From NCBI GenBank assembly GCA_021773835.1, contig JAJFJQ010000031.1, forward strand, positions 62,001 through 126,000: DNA of 64,000 bases, given 5' to 3'. The notes beneath the pieces are model-generated. The model saw nothing but the letters and a program-made list of their open reading frames with translations, was not told the origin of the DNA and ran no database searches. The position numbers and the translations under genes were made by a program. Origin of the DNA: Gammaproteobacteria bacterium. GTDB lineage: Bacteria > Pseudomonadota > Gammaproteobacteria > Ga0077536. Shown here in pieces: positions 54,727 through 63,875 of the stretch (position 1 is the stretch's first letter; every line of letters begins with the position of its first letter).

Positions 54727-55330
54727 CGCCAATCTGCATATAGGCGGCTGCCATCAGGCGAACCGACAACTGCTGTCCCGCGTTCGAAACGCCAAGTTGT
54801 GCATTCTGCTGTCGGCGCGCACGAGCACGACGAGCGCGTTGGTTGGATTTCCCGGAAACTAAGAGTCGCTCCACGAATATTCGTGGCTGTCCCGATTTCA
54901 GCCCATATAAGACGTCGTGAAGTGACCGTAGATCTCCCGAAAAATTTACCGTTACCTGCAGCTTGTGAAGATTGGCGACTTCGGCCACGGCGAGTGGCTG
55001 GCTACTAAGCTGTCGCGCATTGCTGGCGCTGATGATTTGCTGGATCCTGCGTTGTAGTTCAGCCGCGCCGAGAGTTGGCGATCTTGCGACAACAAACTGA
55101 TTTGAATCCGCCGAGCCGATCGACTGTCGCAATTGCGCGACGGCTTCTGTTAGCTGTTGTTTCGTTGATGCTAATCCCTGAACGCGGCCGACCCGCTCAC
55201 TCAACGATCCGACCCGGGTACGATGCCGCTCTGCTTCATCCATTAACGGTAGCCAGACGACTACGGCAACGCTCGCGATGATGCTGAGCAGGAGTCCCCA
55301 CGCTAACAACATATGCCGGCGCTCTTTCAT
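54695..55330 (-). CDS. gspM: Type II secretion protein GspM
   Basis: A 211-residue protein with one N-terminal membrane helix (LLAWGLLLSIIASVAVVVWLP) and a coiled-coil-like periplasmic part rich in alanine and glutamine, ending in a ferredoxin-like domain (HKLQVTVNFSGDLRSLHDVL). It pairs with GspL on the inner-membrane platform. Its ATG overlaps the gspL stop (TAATG). The assignment rests on position and domain style because GspM sequences are weakly conserved. Confidence 0.85.
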   Translation of the reverse strand: MKERRHMLLAWGLLLSIIASVAVVVWLPLMDEAERHRTRVGSLSERVGRVQGLASTKQQLTEAVAQLRQSIGSADSNQFVVARSPTLGAAELQRRIQQIISASNARQLSSQPLAVAEVANLHKLQVTVNFSGDLRSLHDVLYGLKSGQPRIFVERLLVSGKSNQRARRARARRQQNAQLGVSNAGQQLSVRLMAAAYMQIGDGSDAQTALR

Positions 55331-56406
55331 TATTGATCGCCCGCACCGACCGAGACGGCGATTTGAAATCGATCATCGCCGGTTGCGTTATTACGCGTTA
55401 CAGGCGACGAGAATTTCGGCGCCGAGAATCTGGGCGAGGCCTCGAGAATGCCCGGAATTTCCGACGCATTACTCGACTCTCCCTGTAACATTAAGGTGCC
55501 GTCCTTCAGGTCGAATCGTCTGATCCAGGTGGTATCGGAGAGCAGCTGCGTAACGTCGTTAAGCACATCCAAGGCTGCAACATGACTGGTTTGCAGTTGG
55601 TTAAAGAAACTAAACTTATCGAGAAGGCGAGCATGTTCTGCCCGCAGCGCATTTAGTGGGCGAGCAGCGACTACCCCAGTACGTTCTTGTTTCTCTAGCT
55701 GGGCGATTGTTGTTTCGGCGTCGCGTATTTGTTTTCCTGGAATGAAGGCAACCAGGATCATCCATAGGACGAACAATGCAAACCGCAACCGGTAGGGTGA
55801 TTGTTCATTTTTCTGTGCCGGTTGATCGGGCAGTAAATTCACCCCGGTCTCAAAGGTCCGTCCTTCGATGTCAATGGTCGTCAACCGTAGGCCGATGTTA
55901 CGAACGATCGACTCCAACGGTTCTACTTCCCGCTTTGGCACGAGTAGAAGATCGACGTCAATATGTTCGGCACCGGTCGCGCTTGTCACATCATCGAAAT
56001 CAAAATAGACGTCGTCGATTGAAAACGGCGTCTGCCGGTCGATATCGAATGAGACAACGCTCGCTAGCTCGTCGCGCACCGATTTCGGGTAGCGCAGGCG
56101 CTTGACCAAGATCCGCTCGAACGGAAGGCGTAAAACCGCCGAGAGTGCCGATAACTGATGCGGCTTCGCCAACCATTCTCGGGTGCGGCCTCGATCAGCA
56201 TCATCGGTGATCGAAATGGTTCGGCGATCCGTCGGTCTTTCCGAACCGTCCTCGTAGTGTTCAACTAGTATTTGATCGTCGCTAACGCTTAATAGAAGGT
56301 ATTGTTTCAAGCGCTGTTGCCGGTCGCGCCAGCGTTTGGGGACGATCAGCGCCAGCCCTTCGGCCCACCAGCATAAGAATTTGTCGATGTTATCCAGCAA
56401 ACGCAT
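55330..56406 (-). CDS. gspL: Type II secretion protein GspL
   Basis: A 358-residue protein with a cytoplasmic actin-like/PilM-type domain followed by a membrane helix (RFALFVLWMILVAFIPG near 208-224) and a PilN-like periplasmic domain. Features are RLPFERILVKRLRYP and ASVVSFDIDRQTPF. It recruits the GspE ATPase and binds GspM. It overlaps gspK by 17 bases. Confidence 0.86.
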   Translation of the reverse strand: MRLLDNIDKFLCWWAEGLALIVPKRWRDRQQRLKQYLLLSVSDDQILVEHYEDGSERPTDRRTISITDDADRGRTREWLAKPHQLSALSAVLRLPFERILVKRLRYPKSVRDELASVVSFDIDRQTPFSIDDVYFDFDDVTSATGAEHIDVDLLLVPKREVEPLESIVRNIGLRLTTIDIEGRTFETGVNLLPDQPAQKNEQSPYRLRFALFVLWMILVAFIPGKQIRDAETTIAQLEKQERTGVVAARPLNALRAEHARLLDKFSFFNQLQTSHVAALDVLNDVTQLLSDTTWIRRFDLKDGTLMLQGESSNASEIPGILEASPRFSAPKFSSPVTRNNATGDDRFQIAVSVGAGDQ

Positions 56407-57295
56407 TGTCTTCGATGTCTTCTTCTGGGATCCGATAGGGCCAAGTTTCGCGCCAAGCTAGGATAGCGACCCCAGGGTCATTGCGTCGACCTCGCGCGAG
56501 TTTAATAATAGCGGCGAGCTGGCTAACAACGCCATTAACTTCAGCCCGCACTAATATTTCGAAGCTTCGCCCACCCCGTCCTTGGCGCGCGCGGCCAGCC
56601 ACGATTCGGTTGATCCGCTCCCGCGCCGGGCTGGTTGCCGCCGCGGCTGCCGGTGACTCGATGCCTGACAATGCGTTCACCACAAAGTTTGGCGCCACCG
56701 CCAGATTAACCTTGCGTTTTTGGGAGTGTACGGTAACAAAAGGTGCTATCGCCTCGTATTCGGTGCTCGACATCCCAAGCACGAGCTGCAGTTCTTCCCG
56801 CGTATTAAACGGTCCGTTTTTAGGTCCGTAGCTTAGGTTGGCCGCTACGTAGTCACGCGCTTCGGCCCCATCGGGCCCGGGATCATCGTCACGATCGCGC
56901 CAATCAATAATGCGCGCGGTAACTTGCGCTGCGCGCGCGTGGTCGTTTAACGCATAATGAACGATGGCCTCCAAGTGCTCATCGGACGTTGAGTTTAAGT
57001 CCGCAAGCCCACCAAGATCTTGGATCGTGACCTCGATACTGGCGTCACCAAAGTCGACTTCAATGGTGCCGCCGTTCGTCGGCCACGGCGGTTCGGCTAT
57101 CGAAGATCCGAGTTCGAAGACGGCTCGCCAGAATCCGGCTTCTGCGGCTGCGCGCGCTTGCGCACGGGATAATCCGGATGCGGTGATCTTGGTATCGCTT
57201 TGAACCGCGAGTGAATAATTCAAAGCGAGTACGCTCGCCAAGGCAATCAACCACACTGTGATAATCAAGGCGGCACCGCGGGCAGACTTTTTCAT
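56390..57295 (-). CDS. gspK: Type II secretion minor pseudopilin GspK
   Basis: A 301-residue protein with the GspK-type leader ARGAALIITVWLIALASVLA, cleaved before an alanine. The characteristic AGFWRAVF and DLGGLADLNSTSDEHLE segments and the ITARIIDWRDRDDDPG calcium-like region follow. It caps the pseudopilus with GspI and GspJ. The start overlaps gspJ by 4 bases (ATGA). Confidence 0.9.
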   Translation of the reverse strand: MKKSARGAALIITVWLIALASVLALNYSLAVQSDTKITASGLSRAQARAAAEAGFWRAVFELGSSIAEPPWPTNGGTIEVDFGDASIEVTIQDLGGLADLNSTSDEHLEAIVHYALNDHARAAQVTARIIDWRDRDDDPGPDGAEARDYVAANLSYGPKNGPFNTREELQLVLGMSSTEYEAIAPFVTVHSQKRKVNLAVAPNFVVNALSGIESPAAAAATSPARERINRIVAGRARQGRGGRSFEILVRAEVNGVVSQLAAIIKLARGRRNDPGVAILAWRETWPYRIPEEDIEDNAFAG

Positions 57296-58053
57296 TCAGT
57301 CTCCTCACCGGCGGGCACTGCCTCGGCTTCGAGTTGGGCCTCCCGGGCGCGTGACCGCGGGTTAATTTGCTCGAATGATCCGGTCGTGTTGACCGTCATC
57401 GCTGTGCGTTTTGACATGGCATTGGCGTAAATGGGTACGACGAGTTCGTCGGGCGAGCGTTTATTCTTGCGCTCGATCCGAAGTCGAACCAATAGCGGTA
57501 GCCGATCGGCCTGCGGCCATTCGCTCGACCACATGGGATCATCGTTCTCCCCCAGCACGCCAAAGTATTCAAGCTCGATGGCCTCAGCGTCTGTGATAAG
57601 CGTTCTGTTGTCACCGATGCTGTGGTCCGCGAACCTGGCCAAGTCAAACGCGTTATCGATATGCAGTCGCTCATACGAAAAGACGAGCGATTGATGCGGC
57701 GGATGTCCTTCGATGGTTAAAGTGTTTTTGTGCAATCCCCCGGCCGAGCGATGACTAGGAATGTAACCGACATAGGTGATCTGCCGCTGATCGCCACGGA
57801 ATAGCAAGTGTCGTTCGCGACCCGTTCTTAGGACCAGCGGAACGACTTCGCGAATCTGATCGCCGATAAATTGATAAACGCTCTCAGAGACTTGCTTAGC
57901 GGCAAGATGATCTTGTCCCGCGGCCGTGCCTAACGCATAGGTATGCAATGAGCTGAACAGCATTGCCGCGAGGACCACCGACAAGGACAATGCAATCAGT
58001 ACCTCGATGAGCGTGAAGCCCGCGGAGATACTGTGCTTAGAACGCGCGATCAT
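57292..58053 (-). CDS. gspJ: Type II secretion minor pseudopilin GspJ
   Basis: A 253-residue pseudopilin with the type IV leader SAGFTLIEVLIALSLSVVLA and periplasmic domain. It forms part of the pseudopilus tip with GspI and GspK. I chose the ATG at 58053; the GTG at 58065 is possible. It overlaps gspI by 17 bases. Confidence 0.88.
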   Translation of the reverse strand: MIARSKHSISAGFTLIEVLIALSLSVVLAAMLFSSLHTYALGTAAGQDHLAAKQVSESVYQFIGDQIREVVPLVLRTGRERHLLFRGDQRQITYVGYIPSHRSAGGLHKNTLTIEGHPPHQSLVFSYERLHIDNAFDLARFADHSIGDNRTLITDAEAIELEYFGVLGENDDPMWSSEWPQADRLPLLVRLRIERKNKRSPDELVVPIYANAMSKRTAMTVNTTGSFEQINPRSRAREAQLEAEAVPAGEETE

Positions 58054-58477
58054 GGCTATTCGCACTCACTAAACGGAGCGAACTCAATTTTATCGATCGA
58101 GGCTTGTGATTCCGCTCCCAGCCCACATCAACATCGATTTGTACGAGTCGCGCCCGCGGGTCGTCCTCGGCGCTAGTTGTGGCTGTTAACGATAGTGTTT
58201 CTTCGGTAGCACGATATGGCTGGATCGAGACGCTCCATCGAAATTGGTCCGTTTGATCGGAAACCGATAGGTCTTGCGCGGCGGCGCGCATACCGTACTC
58301 GGCCAACAATGAATCTGCCAGGATCAAAGCGCTATCGTAATCTTCGGTCAGCGCCAAATTGCGCGCACCTTGACCGAAAATTTGGCTTAAGACGCCGAGT
58401 GCAATCGCAGCGATCGCAAATGCGACGATCACTTCAAGCAAGGTAAAGCCCCGTTGTCCTCGAGTCCGGCCGTGCAT
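58037..58477 (-). CDS. gspI: Type II secretion minor pseudopilin GspI
   Basis: A 146-residue pseudopilin with leader GQRGFTLLEVIVAFAIAAIALG. The ATG at 58477 overlaps the gspH stop as TAATG; the frame is open to 58507 from a TTG without support. The segment DSALILADSLLAEYG is typical of GspI. It belongs to the tip complex. Confidence 0.9.
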   Translation of the reverse strand: MHGRTRGQRGFTLLEVIVAFAIAAIALGVLSQIFGQGARNLALTEDYDSALILADSLLAEYGMRAAAQDLSVSDQTDQFRWSVSIQPYRATEETLSLTATTSAEDDPRARLVQIDVDVGWERNHKPRSIKLSSLRLVSANSHDRAF

Positions 58478-58968
58478 TATTCGATTACCGCGAGGCCGGT
58501 GAGCCAATCGATGTCGATGGCATGGCGCCGCTCGGCTAAGGAGAATTTGATGCGCCCGCCGGTCGCGCTGCCGTCGGCGAAGAACCGGACGCCAATGATA
58601 TTCTCCGATAGACGTTCCGACTCGGCGGCGGTTACTTCGATATGGGTTGCGGCGGGGCGTATCGGAAGATCAGATTGATCGTCTAGGCGATAAGTCCGCG
58701 ACTCGAGGTCGATCAAAAGCGTTACTTCGCGTTGTTGGGCTCGTGCCAAGCTGCGTGCACTTCGCGCCGCCGTCAACAGTGAGCGTACAGACGCTTTCAA
58801 GTGCGCTGTATCGAGGGAGTGACCAATATTGGGGCCGACAACGGCGAGACTGAGCCCAACAAGTGTGAGTACGACTAACAATTCCATGAGGGTAAACCCG
58901 CGGCGTACGCGCAAGGAGGTTACGGATCCAGCTAGGGTCTTACTCCCAGTTGTTGATGTCGCGCGCAT
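58477..58968 (-). CDS. gspH: Type II secretion minor pseudopilin GspH
   Basis: A pseudopilin of 163 residues from the ATG at 58968 with the leader VRRGFTLMELLVVLTLVGLS. The start is uncertain: the frame is open upstream to 59112, deep into gspG, and a TTG closer to the leader is possible. The segment SARSLARAQQREVTLLIDLE is typical of GspH. It links the major pseudopilin to the tip. Confidence 0.85.
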   Translation of the reverse strand: MRATSTTGSKTLAGSVTSLRVRRGFTLMELLVVLTLVGLSLAVVGPNIGHSLDTAHLKASVRSLLTAARSARSLARAQQREVTLLIDLESRTYRLDDQSDLPIRPAATHIEVTAAESERLSENIIGVRFFADGSATGGRIKFSLAERRHAIDIDWLTGLAVIE

Positions 58969-59395
58969 CCTTGTCACCGCCAGGCGCCTTATCTGCACCA
59001 TATGTGAATAAATCGTAGTCCCCGTGATCCCCGGGTGACTTATATTGGTACGCAACGCCCCACGGATCGCCGGGGACTTTCTCCTTACGCAGGTACGGAC
59101 CGTTCCAGGCATCGCTGCCGGCCGGGGCTTCGATCAAGGCGTTCAATCCTTCGTCGGTAGTGGGATAGCGCCCGGTTTCCAGCATATAGATATCAAGTGC
59201 GGCTGAGAGATCCTCAATCTGCAGGGCGGCGGTGTCGGATTTCGCCTGTCCAAGGTGTTTAAGCAGTCGGGGTCCGACGATACCGCCAAGGAGACTCAGA
59301 ATTACCAGTACGACCAGGAGTTCGATTAAGGAGAATCCGGATCGCGCCCGGCGGCGTTGCGGGTTCGCACTGCGTTGTTGCGTTGTGGATGTCAT
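58940..59395 (-). CDS. gspG: Type II secretion major pseudopilin GspG
   Basis: A 151-residue major pseudopilin with leader ARSGFSLIELLVVLVILSLLG. The C-terminal calcium-binding part is conserved: YPTTDEGLNALIEAP, NGPYLRKEKVPGDPWG and DYDLFTYGADKAPGG. It polymerises into the pseudopilus that pushes substrates through GspD. It starts 4 bases after gspF. Confidence 0.95.
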   Translation of the reverse strand: MTSTTQQRSANPQRRRARSGFSLIELLVVLVILSLLGGIVGPRLLKHLGQAKSDTAALQIEDLSAALDIYMLETGRYPTTDEGLNALIEAPAGSDAWNGPYLRKEKVPGDPWGVAYQYKSPGDHGDYDLFTYGADKAPGGDKDARDINNWE

Positions 59396-59399
59396 AGGC

Positions 59400-60614
59400 T
59401 TACACGACCAGTTCGTTAAGGCTTAATATGGCCAATAGTATAGAGACAATGATGAACGCGATGAGCAAGCCGAGACCCAATATCAGGATCGGCTCCAGTA
59501 TTGCGAGCATTCGCTTGATCGACGTTTGCGCCTGTTCATCATAAATGTCGGCGAGCTTTAACAACATCGCCGACAAGGCGCCGGTTTCTTCACCTACTTT
59601 GATCATCTGAATAGCCAACTGCGGGAAGCATCCGGTTGCGGCCATCGGCTGCGACAGGCCAAGCCCGTGCTCTAAATCCTTAGCTACCGCGTTAAGCGCG
59701 TCGGCCACGACTACATTCGTCGCGGTATCCCGTACCAGTACAACACCGTCCAACAAATCGATCCCGTTGCTGGTCAACGTCCCCAAGGTGCGGCACATTC
59801 TGGTAACCTCGATCCGAATCACTAATTCGCCGAAGATCGGTAAGCCCAAGACCAGTGCGTGCCATTGTCTCCGGATTTTAGGGTCGGCAAGTAAGGCGCG
59901 GGCGCCGACGTAGGACAAGCCAGCCACGATCGGCAAGGTCCACCAATACCGTTGCAGAACGTTCGCCATCCACACCACGATCTCCGTCGACCAGGGCAAA
60001 GATTTGCCTAAGTCCTCAAACAAAGCTTGAAATTGCGGCACCACATAGACGAGAAGCACGACCAATGAGCTGCCGGCAACGATAAGTAAGATAGCGGGAT
60101 ACAGGAGCGCGGAAAATATCGCGTCGCGCAATTGCTTCGAGCGCTGTTGATAATCGGCGAGCCGTTGCAGCACCAGCTCCAGTGCCCCGGTTGCTTCGCC
60201 GGACCGTACCAAACTCGTGTAGAAATCAGAAAACGGACCGCCGGACTTCTCTAAGGCGTCGGATAGCGAAGCCCCGCTCTCGACGCCAGACCGTACCCGT
60301 TCGAGTAGGTCCCGTAGCGCTGCTTTCTCCGTCAGCGACGTTAGCGTGCTTAAGGCTTGTGCCAACGGCAGACCTGCGCCAAGCATGGTGGCGAGCTCAC
60401 GCGTTAGGTTATGCACGTCTGTGCCGGACACACGATCTGTCGACAGAATATTGAGATCCGTTTGCAGCGCACTGGGGGTGAGTTCCTTGGTCGCCACAGG
60501 GAGGTAACCAGAGCCTTGCAGGTTATCCACCACGGTAGCTTCATCGGCCGCGTCCATTTCGCCTTCAATTCGTTGTCCATCGGTGGCGACGGCGGTGTAG
60601 GCGAAACGTTTCAT
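59400..60614 (-). CDS. gspF: Type II secretion inner-membrane platform protein GspF
   Basis: A 404-residue polytopic protein with two T2SSF repeats: FTRELATMLGAGLPL-like stretch LTRELATMLGAGLPLAQAL and VTRMCRTLGTLTSNGIDLL, each followed by the G(E)TGAL motif. Three hydrophobic segments, the last at the C-terminus (LGLGLLIAFIIVSILLAIL). It anchors the assembly machinery and works with GspE. It begins 14 bases after gspE. Confidence 0.95.
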   Translation of the reverse strand: MKRFAYTAVATDGQRIEGEMDAADEATVVDNLQGSGYLPVATKELTPSALQTDLNILSTDRVSGTDVHNLTRELATMLGAGLPLAQALSTLTSLTEKAALRDLLERVRSGVESGASLSDALEKSGGPFSDFYTSLVRSGEATGALELVLQRLADYQQRSKQLRDAIFSALLYPAILLIVAGSSLVVLLVYVVPQFQALFEDLGKSLPWSTEIVVWMANVLQRYWWTLPIVAGLSYVGARALLADPKIRRQWHALVLGLPIFGELVIRIEVTRMCRTLGTLTSNGIDLLDGVVLVRDTATNVVVADALNAVAKDLEHGLGLSQPMAATGCFPQLAIQMIKVGEETGALSAMLLKLADIYDEQAQTSIKRMLAILEPILILGLGLLIAFIIVSILLAILSLNELVV

Positions 60615-60628
60615 TACGTCACCGGTAA

Positions 60629-62341
60629 TTATCCGAGCTGCGTCACGCGCATCACTTCTTCAAGCGCCGTAATACCGCGTATTACTTTGTCGATGCCGTC
60701 TTCGCGCATCGTCACCATGCCCGCATCGATCGCGGCTTTTTGCAAAGTCGCACTGTCCGCGTGTTCTAGAATTAAGTTGCGCACGAAATCGTCAATCGCA
60801 AGATACTCATGGATCACGGTCCTGCCGAGGTAGCCGGTTCTCGCGCAGGCGTTGCAACCGACCGGCCTAAATAGCGTCGCGTCTAAATTCTCTTGCAAAC
60901 GCTTTGACGCCGTATCCGCAATGATTGCCTTACTAGCCGGATGCGGTTCCTTGCAGTCGTTACATAAAGTGCGTACCAGCCGTTGTGCCAGGATGCCGTT
61001 GACGGTTGAAGTAAGAAGATATTCCTCAACTCCCATATCGAGCAGGCGGGTAACACTACTGCCCGCATCATTGGTGTGCAGTGTCGACAAGACCAAATGG
61101 CCGGTTAGCGCCGACTGCACAGCGATGGATGTGGTCTCGGCGTCGCGCATTTCACCGATCATGATGACATCGGGATCTTGACGAACAATGGATCGCAGGG
61201 CCTTGGCAAATGTCAGATCAATCTGCGGTTTCACTTGAATTTGATTGATCCCTTCGAGTTGATATTCCACCGGATCTTCAACAGTGAGTATTTTGCGCTC
61301 CGGCCGGTTCAAGCTATTTAGAGCCGCATACAGCGTGGTTGTTTTCCCGCTACCGGTCGGCCCGGTGACAAGTAAAATCCCGTGAGGTTGATCGAGCGCG
61401 GCAATAAAACGTTCAGCGCTGCCGCCGGTGAAGCCGATCTTGTCAAAGTCCAATGGCAGCGCTTCTTTATCCAGGATCCTCAATACAACGCTCTCACCAT
61501 GCATCGTCGGCACCGTCGAGACCCGCAGGTCGATCGGTTTGCCTTGCGCGCGGATCTGGATCCGACCATCCTGAGGCAGGCGGCGCTCGGCGATGTCGAG
61601 CCGGGCCATGATCTTCAGGCGTGAAATAACCGCGGCGGTGGAGCGGGCAGGGGGGGCGTCTACGTCTTTTAGCACGCCATCGATTCGATATCGCACATGG
61701 AGCTTGCGCTCAAAGGGTTCGATATGAATATCTGAAGCACGCATATCGACTGCGCGAGAGATGATGACATTCACTAGCCGGACAACCGGTGTCTCACTAG
61801 CGAGATCGATCAAACGCTCTACGTTGTCGTCGAGATCATTTGCGTCATCGATGGCCTCAACGATATTTGACATTGCACTCGATGAACTCTCATAGAGCCG
61901 CTCGATCATTTTCTCGATCTGCAACGGCGTTGCAATTCGAACGACGACCGGTTTGTTGCAAGCACGCGAAAAAGCCGCTGGTGCGAACTCGTCCAATGGG
62001 TCAGAGACAGCAAGCTGGATTTGAGAATCGGACTCGCTAATGGGACAGACGATAGAAGCTTTAAGAAACTTAAGCGAAATATTGCGGTCCTCGATTTCGA
62101 CAAATTCGAATTCTTCGTCATCGACTGTCGGAAAACCGGTGAATTTTGATAGCGCAGCGGCTAATTCGGAATCATCAATCAGCCCCAGCATACGCACTGC
62201 AGCAATGCAGGCGAGCCCGGATTCCGATCGCAAGGTTTCCAATTTCTGAAGGTGGGACGCCGTGACCATGCCGTCTTCAAGCAGTGCCTGTGTAAACGAC
62301 CCTTGATCCGAATTTGGACGTGTGTTGGCAGCTTCATTCAT
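60629..62341 (-). CDS. gspE: Type II secretion ATPase GspE
   Basis: A 570-residue cytoplasmic ATPase with N-terminal N1E-type region, Walker A GPTGSGKTT (327-335), Asp-box and His-box motifs (EDPVEYQLEGINQIQV and TGHLVLSTLHTNDA), and the zinc tetracysteine region LCNDC then GCNACARTGYLG. It powers pseudopilus assembly. It is the first gene of the operon gspEFGHIJKLMCD. No gspO peptidase is in the window. Confidence 0.96.
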   Translation of the reverse strand: MNEAANTRPNSDQGSFTQALLEDGMVTASHLQKLETLRSESGLACIAAVRMLGLIDDSELAAALSKFTGFPTVDDEEFEFVEIEDRNISLKFLKASIVCPISESDSQIQLAVSDPLDEFAPAAFSRACNKPVVVRIATPLQIEKMIERLYESSSSAMSNIVEAIDDANDLDDNVERLIDLASETPVVRLVNVIISRAVDMRASDIHIEPFERKLHVRYRIDGVLKDVDAPPARSTAAVISRLKIMARLDIAERRLPQDGRIQIRAQGKPIDLRVSTVPTMHGESVVLRILDKEALPLDFDKIGFTGGSAERFIAALDQPHGILLVTGPTGSGKTTTLYAALNSLNRPERKILTVEDPVEYQLEGINQIQVKPQIDLTFAKALRSIVRQDPDVIMIGEMRDAETTSIAVQSALTGHLVLSTLHTNDAGSSVTRLLDMGVEEYLLTSTVNGILAQRLVRTLCNDCKEPHPASKAIIADTASKRLQENLDATLFRPVGCNACARTGYLGRTVIHEYLAIDDFVRNLILEHADSATLQKAAIDAGMVTMREDGIDKVIRGITALEEVMRVTQLG

Positions 62342-62648
62342 CGCAATTTAGCGATTGTCGCTCATATCATTAGTGTGGGAAACAGGGGGTATTGGGAGGT
62401 TAATCAATTAACGTAATCGAAGCGGAGCAATCGAGGCGGGAAATATGCCGAGAAAAGGGCGGTTACCTATTTATGGCGATTGTTGCCACGTCATGCGACC
62501 TGGGTTGGAGCGTCGCTGAATTTTCGCCAGTGACTTGGCCAAAACGGATTTTTGGGTCGTTTGGATGTGGGCTTACCATAATGGCTAGCCAGAACCTTTC
62601 GCTAATTTTTCGCCAATTTACGTTAGCGGCAGTAGACCGCGCGCGACA
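62342..62648. repeat. Gap upstream of the nuclease gene with one of two short direct repeats
   Basis: The gap holds the promoter for the secretion operon and for the nuclease gene. A 15-base sequence GTTAATCAATTAACG at 62399-62413 recurs as GTTAATCAACTAGCG at 63902-63916 (13 of 15), flanking the nuclease/immunity pair in the same orientation. This could mark an insertion, but the match is short. Nothing else is clear. Confidence 0.3.
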
Positions 62649-63275
62649 ATGAAATCTTTCATTAACAAATGGTCGGAGTCGATTAAGTCGATTACCACAA
62701 ATGGAGTTGCATTAATCGCAAGGCAAGCCGTCAGCGCTGCGTTTTCGAGATCCACGGTCAACCGAGCAATCGTGGCAACTTTGGAAAGTTCCGGTCGAGT
62801 CGCTGGCAAGGCCGCGTTGAAAAAGCTCAGGAAGTGTATCCGCGAGAAAAACAAATGTGGACTTAAAGCAAATATACTTATTGTTGGGTACGACACACCA
62901 AATGTTCGGGACAACGTTGATATGGGGCAGGCGCGGAGACCCCGTAATATAGTTTTGTCCTATAAGAATCCAGCGCGAGGGGATCGCCGTTGGTACGCGC
63001 GCAGAGGCAGACTTGGAGGATGCAAACAATCACTTAAACCAAGTGTGTTCCACTCTTGTGATGAGTACCCAATGTTTGCAACTTTCCAAGGTGGTCCAAA
63101 CAAAACTGGGGTTTCATTGAGTTGGGTCCCCGCTCGTGAGAGCTCGGTAGTGGGAGGACATTTCAGCGTTCTCGCAAAGCGGATGGGTAATAAGGATAAC
63201 TTTATAGTTGTTACTAGCACTCAATTGCCAAGTATTGGGTTGCCGTTCGGGAAAAGGAAGGGAAAAGGTAAATAG
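62649..63275 (+). CDS. NucA/NucB-type deoxyribonuclease domain protein, probable toxin
   Basis: A 208-residue protein with a lysine-rich N-terminal half and a C-terminal domain containing the hallmark of NucA/NucB nucleases, CDEYP (137-141), followed by FATFQGG and SLSWVPARESSVVGGHFSV. The family cuts DNA and is often a toxin tip in polymorphic-toxin proteins. No signal peptide or delivery domain is seen, so this may be an orphan tip. The gene is more AT-rich than its neighbours, as transferred genes often are. Another gene starts 3 bases later, the arrangement of a toxin followed by its immunity gene. Confidence 0.7.
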   Translation: MKSFINKWSESIKSITTNGVALIARQAVSAAFSRSTVNRAIVATLESSGRVAGKAALKKLRKCIREKNKCGLKANILIVGYDTPNVRDNVDMGQARRPRNIVLSYKNPARGDRRWYARRGRLGGCKQSLKPSVFHSCDEYPMFATFQGGPNKTGVSLSWVPARESSVVGGHFSVLAKRMGNKDNFIVVTSTQLPSIGLPFGKRKGKGK

Positions 63276-63278
63276 GGT

Positions 63279-63875
63279 GTGCATTCTGTGAAACTGTGTA
63301 TCGAACAGAACTTAAATGACCCAGGAATATTACGCAGGATTAAGAAGTCCCTGCTAAACAGGTTTAGTACGGGGAGTTCAAATGACATGGCGAAAGCCGT
63401 GTCTTTAGCCGGTTATTTGGTCGCCCTCGGCGAGCTGCCCGAATCGAAATCTTTACTTTGCAGCTTCGTCCACGAAATAGAGCCAACCAACGATCGACGA
63501 GATATTTGGGGCGCTACGGGCCAAGGAATATTATTGTTAGCTTACATAAACCGACTAGACGGAAACACGCAAAAAGCTAAGGAACTAACCGAAATTATAG
63601 TGGCTGACGACATTACCGAGCATCAAAAAAATATCTACGAGTCATACCTTTTTGAGACGGCCGATCATAGTTCTATGACTGAATACGCAAAAAGCGAAAC
63701 GCCGAAATACAAGTGTGAAATTCTAGTTGGTCAATTACTGACACTTATATATTACGTTATGATGCTACCACATTACAAAGAAATCGCTCCGAGAGATTTT
63801 GAAGATTTACTGGAGAGTCACATACAGGAAAAGACTCAGTGCCTAAGAAACGCTCTTGCCGGTTGTTGGCCGTAG
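63279..63875 (+). CDS. Unknown helical protein, candidate immunity protein
   Basis: A 198-residue protein of no family I can name. It looks mostly helical, possibly with TPR-like repeats (LAGYLVALGELPESKSLL then LLAYINRLDGNTQKAKEL), and acidic in the second half (EDLLESHIQEKTQ). It follows the nuclease gene by 3 bases and has the same lower GC content. Its position and size suggest an immunity protein that inhibits the nuclease. The alternative is an unrelated acquired gene. Confidence 0.65.
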   Translation: MHSVKLCIEQNLNDPGILRRIKKSLLNRFSTGSSNDMAKAVSLAGYLVALGELPESKSLLCSFVHEIEPTNDRRDIWGATGQGILLLAYINRLDGNTQKAKELTEIIVADDITEHQKNIYESYLFETADHSSMTEYAKSETPKYKCEILVGQLLTLIYYVMMLPHYKEIAPRDFEDLLESHIQEKTQCLRNALAGCWP

